9,256 nucleotides of DNA from JABWCK01 sp043822385 (GTDB taxonomy: Archaea > Micrarchaeota > Micrarchaeia > Norongarragalinales > Norongarragalinaceae): the NCBI GenBank assembly GCA_043822385.1, contig JBDRBT010000009.1, positions 1 to 9,256 on the forward strand, read 5' to 3'. Of the stretch, positions 6,001 through 9,256 are shown in pieces. The position numbers were made by a program, and so were the translations under genes. The number at the start of each line of letters is the position of its first letter. Position 1 is the stretch's first letter. A model generated the notes under the pieces. That model did not search any database and had not been told where the DNA came from. It was given only the letters and a program-made list of their open reading frames with translations.

Positions 6001-8496
6001 GGGAATTGGCTTGGCTTCAAGAATGTTAACCACGTGCGTTGGGTTTCTTTAAGGAATGGTTTTGACGAGGTTGCTTCAATAAACAACAACAATAACGATT
6101 TCGAGTATATGGAGTGTAATACTGGAACCGAGTTAGGGCCTGGCGAATCAAGGCTGGTTGAATGCACTTCAAAGAAAACTGTTTCTTCAAGCAATTTGCA
6201 GCAAGCAGCTTTACCTGAATACGATGTTACGTTGAGTGTTCCTGGTGAAACTCCTATTACTAAAACAATGTATGTTAGTGTTGGTTCTTCTGACCTGTCT
6301 TTGTATAGCGCTACTCCGTTGGGTAGTTTTTACTTGACTAAAGAGTATGTTGAAGGAAAAGACATTGATGGTGCGTGGCCGTTTTACTTGTGTGAATCCA
6401 GCTTCTGTAATGGGTTGCAGGCTGCGGATGCTATTTACGATTTTACTGAAAAAACTATTCAGTACATTGATGCTTTAGTGCCTGATGACGATTCTTGGAT
6501 TAATTTAAGAAACAAGATAGCTAGTGAACCGGATAACGCGCCTAAACAGTCTTTTGTTTTGCTTTCTACCCCCGGTTCTGGCACGTCATTGAAGCAGTAC
6601 TTTGAGGGTGCAGTAGCTTCTTTGAATAACCATGGTTATGTAGTTTCGCCGCGTTTTGTCAGTATTTTACCTACTGATAGTTGCGGTGCTTATGAAGTAG
6701 TAGTTAAGTTTGAAGCTACGGATGATGAATTGCTTTCTCAAGTTAAGGTAGAGGAAGCAAAGAAGCGTTTCACTTACTCTGTTGAAGCAACTAAGGTTGG
6801 AGAGTGTCCAAATAATCTTGCTAACGCTGGCTTGTTTACTGCCCCTGAAGAAAGCACGTTTAATGTAGGAAACAAACGCTTGCATGGAAAAGTAGAGTTT
6901 ATTGATACTTCTGCTTTTAAGAATGTTAAGAGTCCGGCTGATTTTTGGGAGGCTTTAAAGAAACAAAGGATTGATATCGGTGAGTATTCTGACCAGCCGG
7001 ATAAGGAAGATGAATTTAATACTAATCGGCTTTTTGATACTTGGTTTAATTACGGTGAATTAGACAAAACGCCGGGCGTGTTTAATGGGGGAAACACGAA
7101 AGCGTGTGTGAAGAACTTAATGGGGCCGCTTATTACTGCTGCGGGTGTGGACGTTTTGGGGTGTGTCGGAGGAATAATAGGTAACGTATTTGCGCCTAAC
7201 CCTGTTTTTGTTAATTTGGCGTATGGAATGTGTTCTGCTTTTGCTACTAGCACTGCTACTTGTTTAGGTACTAATGCGTTTAATTCCTGTGAAGGAATTA
7301 ACAATTGCGTTAGCCTTGCGTTTGCTCATTCTATTGAAGGGGTGTTTAATTCTATTTCGCCTACAGGTGCTTTAACGAAAGGTGCGGCGGCGTTGAGAGT
7401 TGGTTTGGATGCTGGCATTCAAATTGGTGTTTCAAAGGGTTTAGAAGCGTTTTCGCCTACTGGTGTGGTAGATGACTTGAATCCTACTATTTCTTATGGC
7501 GCGAGTAAAGCCGTTCAAGCAGGTGGAACTAAAGTCCTTGATTCAATTTCTTCTTATTATTTTTCTAAATTTTTAAGTTCTGAATCATTACTTTCTACTA
7601 TTGCCTCCGATTTAAACTTTGAAACTGCGCTTGGAAATGAACTTTCAAAATTAGATTTAGAGACTATTATGCATATTATACGAAATGATGAAGAGGGATT
7701 TCGTGTTTTTACTAATAAGTTTTTAGGTTATACTGGTGGAGATGTTTTAACGCCAGAAACGTTTAGTCTTTCGATTAATGAACTGTTTACGGCGGGAGAC
7801 GACGTTTCATTGAGGAATATGCTTTTTACTAGAATTGACTCTTCGGCTAGTGACGAACTAAGAGTTTTCAAAACCAATTTAAATAGGTACAAAAACGCGT
7901 TGGATGCAAAATCACTTCGGCCTAAAGACTTAAAAACAACCAAATTGAGTTTAGAGAGGGAAGCTAAACTTATAGAGAAAAAGTTTTTCACTAAATTAGA
8001 TGAGTTTATTCCTGAGGCTCATTTAAGTGGTTTTAAAACATCTTTGAAGGGTAAAATTTCGGTTTCACTTGATCCGGATAATCTTTTGAAGCTTAAAGCA
8101 GGTAGTTTTGTTACCTCTAAAGGATTTACATTTACTAGGATTGCTGTTCCTTTGGCTGTTGCTGCGTTGATTCATGTTGATGGCAGGCCGGTTCAAACAG
8201 AGTTGAATGCGAATGTTAACAACGTGGTTGTTTTGAGTTGTGAGAATACGGATCCGAGTGTTAGTAAGGTTTGTTTTGGTTCTGGGAAGAATTGCGAGGA
8301 CGTAAATGCTTTCTTGAACAAGAATGGATTTAGTTTGTCTTGCACTGGAAAAAACAAGGTGTTTTGGTTTAAGGATGTAAACAAGCATGGCTTGCTGGTA
8401 ATACTGGCTACTAGTGGTCAGAACGAAGTTGAGTTGTTTAAATCTATTTTTGATCCTGATGCTCCGCCTACAGCGGATTTCGAGTTGATTAAATGA
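40..8496 (+). CDS. Giant membrane-anchored, multidomain surface (adhesin-like) protein, 2818 aa
   Basis: I do not recognise this as a named gene. It is predicted to be a cell-surface fibre with its N-terminus inside the cell. Visible order: cytoplasmic residues 1-38; membrane helix 39-58 with no signal-peptidase site; six carboxypeptidase-regulatory-like beta domains at 66-570; a degenerate cupredoxin domain at about 652-735; beta-rich stalk to about 1285, including an Ig-like unit at about 945-1035; LPPG-type strands at 1286-1770; a Thr/Ser/Pro linker at 1960-1988; a Gly/Ala/Cys-rich hydrophobic stretch at 2356-2470; a helical region at about 2480-2690; a short hydrophobic helix at 2698-2713; and a four-Cys C-terminal domain. 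Cysteines in the stalk come in close pairs (C519/C527, C822/C827), which suits disulfides outside the cell. There is no catalytic motif, sortase signal or C-terminal anchor. The ATG at 40 is chosen because it fits the promoter and the membrane topology. The stop overlaps the next gene by 4 nt. An adhesin or host-contact role is inferred from architecture only. Confidence 0.85.
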   Translation: MGIVNFFVEKWDSFLSWSEQRNLPFHKIADALDERGIPSLLVFFILITGLLAGAFFLLQSPTQELASLSLTVKNLEGEPISGASVIVFNSNELEKTLITDSSGKVSFSGLPTGSFKIRVTGTTDVFNEKQVYLTSGTNTVSFSPIALEKQTVSLIVLIDGGLEGDISLSDSSGTNLGFWSGTQASFQVTPFSSFTLSVEKEGYSTVDKIVSVQAVGVTERVSLLAKGSGETQASLFIKVISSEEAVENAQVIVSDSVSNKVFFDGVTGVDGGTSEIKVDSGSLLKISVVADGFEEKVIEHQVIEAENNVEVELSANGSPGNLIISVSEESGVPLQSPIVSLFDSSYSLVSEETPFDGTAEFQVTRGKTYWVSVFKNGFIPASESVTTGSRSISLTRITENNVGSLEISVIDINDEPVDGASVYLYSPEGKPLGYPSRRTSVDGKQTYFGLELREFLVKASFNGRVTQELIDLSEGDESIVLVLEPMQGRVKFVVNDFFEEKALQGAVVKVVSRGETSSCETDSKGVCFVSVLESSDASATVSLSGFETITTDVFEVLPSAVVTQEVSLVSNLVETSSKLLFQGVFDLRGKRVKTLDPFTEYTVKYVLPDPKISFSKARAFVSLSGEAVVTSYDGNGARVTVGSDIPSSSETISSGETIITLNNGVIPSEVRVTKGSVVSWVVLDNLVHKIVAADNSFVSTDLIKDNRFSRVFDSIGSFSYFDSPSGFSGTVVVEEPTQTTTTQEDELKWVDFEFNSFSGSKQLSFRIKTTASNGKIDLSHASVFQTNRGVIRSPEDESQDYSDFNVALTKSASLEISFEGECSGSVCVQYYFEGETKTKNNFEAFYPNEFKLNFKVFSKDDSVVELVPQDDSLQVLNGFSETGELQQLENGLKLSLKKGEASGFFSLKPVKLSKDSSLSFSVSNAGSSITKQLHVSIVSSKGVSLKPRLTPSAVKALEDTEVKLDLFDSLGFKVSGAEVFFGSDYDSIGKREQAIEESEGVYKISLNPSKISSVEYFVRKEGLPAYSGSLNVNPPFEFFTVDSKSIQLSVNSKDFEEAVISLSNKLKQDLRLSLELRLDNAKITDVFLYDYSLKLKAGESNVKTSLLAAIADDVLEVAEKENVLTEKLNGELTITARIGSIYSTEIIPVIISSSFEQENLNSLWSIDESKLDFSLLNPSQSELDSEIIITNEAPYSLLINQEVKGRASSVFPLSLVIPSGEEGVMSVYSDIPSSYDGADCFAEVQDFNDEVRLIASFQGVKSEKKVSVKTSVSQEADCFIQDSAVVTLPVDLKLVLPPSFEFKQNGDGSSAFRVSNEVFLVKIGALAKEGELGIPLNTEFELEQSRVSNSASGWSVSLPVQAKINIPRNAIVTGSSVRLDNYEMVLPGGTPFSEEDGASVALVQANSRVLFKPLSSSGVISTVVPSIIPRGFLIASIPVDSRLLVPFGDSIRTQSDSNYPGFQIITRGSVSLGFSQPAVFDSGSFTVITPSNAKLLLPPGSVSSSANGFIVRFPVQALLVLPPNTPEAFLEKSVYNIRVSSTTTIQTSFQPVFKDLEGRKVIEVPALTPITFTRGVSVTQTSLEDEAGFSKCRQRFSSNEDLLLKLPSYEIKGSEIVLEKCVHVKVLNAEGKELYVSPVAKKITASNYFEDSEGIHVTADSDLLFTTCEKDSKGKLIPRDSPDRMATVIVDSTATLLLPPGTKFNGNKVSLPGLKRVSLIPESGASFDLGVTDKIDFTPKSDSVFSPNELLVELSAGSKLSFIPYCENPSGGIVDVRMNTRALGIKEPKLPFTLTNGKLIDEKTICLQNKGKTVLDLLQPVVSDEITNVIPSDVNSLHFTDLARYGGSQIGPISQDPGIEGCHEYVVTASVPSVLLEKRGLSKTDCINLVDKTVFKGVVTFTGVDSRGFESTVQLPVEVTIDPNHPDCVVSTPADAVKQVATIELSHSFDQLDLVNAVHNPTPTQTTSTQLTTSTPIAASSLSTQSTGNWLGFKNVNHVRWVSLRNGFDEVASINNNNNDFEYMECNTGTELGPGESRLVECTSKKTVSSSNLQQAALPEYDVTLSVPGETPITKTMYVSVGSSDLSLYSATPLGSFYLTKEYVEGKDIDGAWPFYLCESSFCNGLQAADAIYDFTEKTIQYIDALVPDDDSWINLRNKIASEPDNAPKQSFVLLSTPGSGTSLKQYFEGAVASLNNHGYVVSPRFVSILPTDSCGAYEVVVKFEATDDELLSQVKVEEAKKRFTYSVEATKVGECPNNLANAGLFTAPEESTFNVGNKRLHGKVEFIDTSAFKNVKSPADFWEALKKQRIDIGEYSDQPDKEDEFNTNRLFDTWFNYGELDKTPGVFNGGNTKACVKNLMGPLITAAGVDVLGCVGGIIGNVFAPNPVFVNLAYGMCSAFATSTATCLGTNAFNSCEGINNCVSLAFAHSIEGVFNSISPTGALTKGAAALRVGLDAGIQIGVSKGLEAFSPTGVVDDLNPTISYGASKAVQAGGTKVLDSISSYYFSKFLSSESLLSTIASDLNFETALGNELSKLDLETIMHIIRNDEEGFRVFTNKFLGYTGGDVLTPETFSLSINELFTAGDDVSLRNMLFTRIDSSASDELRVFKTNLNRYKNALDAKSLRPKDLKTTKLSLEREAKLIEKKFFTKLDEFIPEAHLSGFKTSLKGKISVSLDPDNLLKLKAGSFVTSKGFTFTRIAVPLAVAALIHVDGRPVQTELNANVNNVVVLSCENTDPSVSKVCFGSGKNCEDVNAFLNKNGFSLSCTGKNKVFWFKDVNKHGLLVILATSGQNEVELFKSIFDPDAPPTADFELIK
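154..213 (+). other. N-terminal membrane anchor of the giant protein
   Basis: Residues 39-58 form one hydrophobic helix just after the motif ERGIPS (34-39). The preceding 38 residues are amphipathic and carry Lys, Arg, Asp and Glu. They include aromatic/charged stretches such as FFVEKWDSF, with no cleavage site after the helix. This is the topology of an uncleaved signal anchor (N-in, C-out), so everything after residue 60 should be outside the cell. Confidence 0.8.
235..1749 (+). repeat. Six tandem carboxypeptidase-regulatory-like beta-sandwich domains (protein-level repeats)
   Basis: Residues about 66-147, 151-226, 232-318, 319-400, 402-487 and 488-570 are diverged copies of one 80-85 residue unit. 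Each opens with a hydrophobic strand (SLSLTV, SLIVLI, SLFIKV, NLIISV, SLEISV, RVKFVV). Most continue with a short acidic loop and a G-A-x-V-x-V strand (GASVIV, NAQVIV, GASVYL, GAVVKV), then a D-x-x-G turn (TDSSGKVSF, TSVDGKQTY, TDSKGVCFV), and close with an aromatic-G-(F/Y) strand (KEGYS, ADGFEE, KNGFIP, LSGFET). This is the carboxypeptidase D regulatory / Cna-B-like transthyretin fold, common in surface stalks. The second copy is the most degenerate. DNA identity between copies is low, so this is old duplication rather than a recombining array. Confidence 0.75.
1993..2244 (+). other. Cupredoxin-like domain with most copper ligands lost
   Basis: Residues about 652-735 follow the plastocyanin-like pattern: a strand with NNGVIPSEVRV, then KGSVVSWV, then the V-H-K site with His688, then GSFSYF leading into a G-x-V-V-V strand. 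In a type 1 copper site the C-terminal loop reads C-x2-H-x2-M-x-G. Aligned on Gly729, the ligand places hold Phe721, Pro724 and Phe727, so only His688 remains. The fold looks kept while the metal site is lost. It lies between the beta repeats and the next stalk region and is followed by a short Thr-rich linker (736-743), so it probably acts as a spacer or binding unit. Confidence 0.65.
3895..5349 (+). repeat. Region of recurring (L/I/F)PV-x-x-x-L-x-LPPG beta strands (protein-level motif repeat)
   Basis: In residues about 1286-1770 a motif recurs about six times: LPVDLKLVLPP (1288-1298), LPVQAKINIPRN (1358-1369), IPVDSRLLVPFG (1437-1448), TPSNAKLLLPPG (1489-1500), FPVQALLVLPPN (1513-1524) and VDSTATLLLPPGT (1690-1702). 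Spacing is uneven, roughly 24 to 80 residues, with one gap of about 175 that contains a more variable part (ITFTRGVSV, C-containing strands). The segments between are strand-rich, with alternating hydrophobic residues. I do not know a named family for this. It could be a beta-solenoid or a set of small beta sandwiches. LPPGT is not the sortase LPxTG signal. Confidence 0.5.
5917..6003 (+). other. Thr/Ser/Pro-rich linker in the giant protein
   Basis: Residues 1960-1988 are almost entirely Thr, Ser, Pro, Gln and Ala (for example PTPTQTTSTQ). Such segments are flexible and are often O-glycosylated on archaeal surface proteins. This one lies close to the change from beta-rich stalk to the C-terminal module. 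Confidence 0.65.
6082..6096 (+). repeat. AAC/AAT trinucleotide run encoding five asparagines
   Basis: Five consecutive Asn codons (AAC AAC AAC AAT AAC) encode residues 2015-2019. It is a short triplet run that keeps the frame if copies are gained or lost, so length variation between strains would be tolerated. Confidence 0.8.
7111..7449 (+). other. Gly/Ala/Cys-rich hydrophobic segment in the C-terminal module
   Basis: Residues about 2356-2470 hold several hydrophobic, small-residue stretches, including LITAAGVDVLGCVGGIIGNV (2365-2384), then an AYGMCSAFATSTATCLG-type stretch and the Ala-rich GAAALRVGLDAGIQIGV at 2448-2464. Six cysteines lie at 2356, 2375, 2398, 2408, 2417 and 2423. The stretches are too polar and glycine-rich for confident membrane helices but resemble packed helical hairpins. 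No known family is recognised. A membrane-active helical domain and a disulfide-bonded helical bundle are both possible. Confidence 0.4.
8221..8493 (+). other. Four-cysteine C-terminal domain of the giant protein
   Basis: Residues 2728-2818 follow a short hydrophobic helix (2698-2713, ending AALIHV) and contain four cysteines at 2734, 2745, 2752 and 2768, alternating with strands such as VVVLSC, KVFWF and LLVILATS. It reads as a small secreted disulfide-bonded alpha/beta domain at the far tip. No catalytic signature is visible. Confidence 0.4.
8482..8489 (+). promoter_or_regulatory. Shine-Dalgarno-like site for the second gene, inside the end of the giant gene
   Basis: GAGTTGAT matches seven of eight bases of the archaeal GAGGTGAT consensus and ends 3 nt before the ATG at 8493. 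It supports that start and, with the ATGA overlap, suggests translation coupled to the upstream gene. Confidence 0.5.
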
Positions 8497-9020
8497 AGTT
8501 AACTAGTGTTTTAGCATTGTTGCTGGTTGCAGGCATGGTGTTTCTAGTGTTTTTTGTCAACGAGAATGCAACTTCGAATAGTGAGGGGGTTGTTCCTAGT
8601 GTTTCTTTACCTAGTGAAGACTTCTTGACGTACGAAGACAAGGATTACAATTTTTCTTTTTCTTACCCTATTGGTTACGAGATTAATCCTTCTCTAACAG
8701 GCGGTTATTTGACTGTTTCGTCTGGAGTGCAAGGCTTGCCTCGTGAATTAATTAATTTTTATTTAGTTGAGTCTGGTTTTGGCGTGGATGCTTTATCTCA
8801 AGCTGTTTCAAAAGCGAGTATTGAAAAAGAGCGAGTAGTTGGCGGGGATTACTACGTTACTAGTTCTTATTTTGATTCTGACTTGAATTATTCTTTCGTA
8901 GTAACTGGCTTGCAAAAACAATGCCCTGCTTTTGACTTAGTGGTTTTAACTACGGTTCCGGAGGATTTAAAAGAAGATTCTTCAGTAATGGATTACGTTC
9001 TTTCTTCAGTAGAGTGTTGA
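8493..9020 (+). CDS. Small N-terminally anchored secreted protein, 175 aa, function unknown
   Basis: I do not recognise a named family. Residues 4-22 are a hydrophobic helix directly after MK, giving a signal anchor or signal peptide; no lipobox cysteine is present. A short Ser/Asn-rich linker follows, then from about residue 45 a compact alpha/beta domain that opens with EDKDYNFSFSYPIGYEI. This opening resembles the start of PsbP/Mog1-like domains (a Tyr/Phe strand followed by YP), but the likeness is short and unproven. Three N-glycosylation sequons (N25, N53, N132) and two cysteines (C144 and the last residue, C175) suit an extracellular disulfide-bonded protein. The ATG overlaps the stop of the giant gene (ATGA), so the two are very probably co-translated. 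It may be a partner or accessory of the surface protein. Confidence 0.8.
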   Translation: MKLTSVLALLLVAGMVFLVFFVNENATSNSEGVVPSVSLPSEDFLTYEDKDYNFSFSYPIGYEINPSLTGGYLTVSSGVQGLPRELINFYLVESGFGVDALSQAVSKASIEKERVVGGDYYVTSSYFDSDLNYSFVVTGLQKQCPAFDLVVLTTVPEDLKEDSSVMDYVLSSVEC

Positions 9021-9024
9021 GGTG
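9019..9024 (+). promoter_or_regulatory. Shine-Dalgarno site fixing a TTG start, overlapping the upstream stop codon
   Basis: GAGGTG is a perfect six-base match to the archaeal Shine-Dalgarno sequence. It overlaps the TGA stop at 9018-9020 and ends 8 nt before the TTG at 9033. No ATG exists in this frame until 9117, so this site decides the start of the third gene and points to translational coupling. Confidence 0.65.
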
Positions 9025-9032
9025 TTTGTTCT

Positions 9033-9256
9033 TTGCTTAGGATATCGAATAGTTTGCTTTTAGCTTTTGGCTTGGTTTTCGTTTCTTTATTGATTGGCGT
9101 GTACTTGTATCCTGAAATGCCTGAGCAAATGGCTTCTCACTGGAATGCTTCCGGTGAAGTAAATGGCTTCATGGAGAAGTTTTGGGGCTTGTTTTTAATG
9201 CCGTTCATGTCAATTTTCTTGCTTGGCTTGTTCGTGTTTATTCCTTGCATTGATCC
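9033..9256 (+). CDS. DUF1648 / SdpI-family membrane protein, 5' part only (runs off the window)
   Basis: The frame from TTG 9033 stays open to the window end (74 codons). Residues about 7-26 form the first membrane helix, followed by the DUF1648 signature: YP at 26-27, then PEQMASHWNASGEVNGF (30-46) with the HWN-x-x-G core, K49, and a second helix at 51-70 ending IPCID. This order is typical of the DUF1648 domain in SdpI-like proteins of archaea and Gram-positive bacteria. In Bacillus the member SdpI gives immunity to the SdpC toxin and affects its own regulation, but many family members have no known role. The Shine-Dalgarno at 9019-9024 supports the TTG start; starting at the first ATG (9117) would remove helix 1. 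It is 12 nt after the previous gene, in the same operon. The remaining helices lie outside the window. Confidence 0.85.
   Translation, partial: MLRISNSLLLAFGLVFVSLLIGVYLYPEMPEQMASHWNASGEVNGFMEKFWGLFLMPFMSIFLLGLFVFIPCID

Noticed and set aside
8131..8178. C-terminal transmembrane anchor (residues 2698-2713)
   Set aside because: The hydrophobic stretch is only about 16 residues, includes Arg2700 and His2712 and is followed by more than 100 residues with paired cysteines, so a buried helix is at least as likely.
8065..8388. Open frames of 107 and 63 codons on the minus strand at the end of the giant gene
   Set aside because: Two overlapping antisense frames with no recognisable protein features or start signals; the + strand frame here encodes a plausible Cys-containing domain and continues without a break.
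40..8496. CRISPR array, IS element or recombining DNA repeat within the long gene
   Set aside because: Internal similarity is at protein level only; I saw no long direct or inverted DNA repeats, no spacer-like spacing and no transposase.

Overview
The window looks archaeal and most likely comes from a low-GC DPANN-type genome (Diapherotrites, Woesearchaeota or similar). That placement is an inference. It rests on a TATA-like box about 26 nt before an apparently leaderless start, GAGGTG-type Shine-Dalgarno sequences, a giant N-terminally anchored exoprotein without a cleavable signal peptide or sortase signal, and a DUF1648/SdpI-type membrane protein. Coding density is close to 100% and all genes are on the + strand.

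Layout: bases 1-39 hold a promoter. Bases 40-8496 encode one 2818-residue protein with, in order: a short cytoplasmic N-terminus, one membrane anchor (residues 39-58), six tandem carboxypeptidase-regulatory-like beta domains (about 66-570), a cupredoxin-like domain that lacks most copper ligands (about 652-735), further beta-rich stalk domains (about 746-1285), a region with recurring (L/I/F)PV...LPPG strands (about 1286-1770), more beta structure, a Thr/Ser/Pro linker (1960-1988), and a different C-terminal part. The C-terminal part is alpha/beta and then helical, with a Gly/Ala/Cys-rich hydrophobic stretch (about 2356-2470), a charged helical region, a short hydrophobic helix (about 2698-2713) and a four-cysteine terminal domain. 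A 175-residue anchored secreted protein follows with an ATGA overlap (8493-9020). After it, from an apparent TTG start at 9033, comes the first part of a DUF1648/SdpI-family membrane protein that runs off the window end.

The three genes are packed as one operon with two translational-coupling-type junctions. The simplest reading is a cell-surface fibre that holds a C-terminal tip module away from the membrane, co-expressed with two small membrane-associated proteins. Because the third gene belongs to a family that includes the SdpI immunity protein, a toxin/immunity or contact-dependent role is a testable idea but is not shown here. No RNA genes, CRISPR arrays, transposases or long intergenic gaps were seen.

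At the DNA level there is a strong contrast between two tetramers of identical base composition. GATC occurs only 6 times, with none in the first 4388 bases, while CTAG occurs about 46 times. Both frequencies change in the last third of the window.
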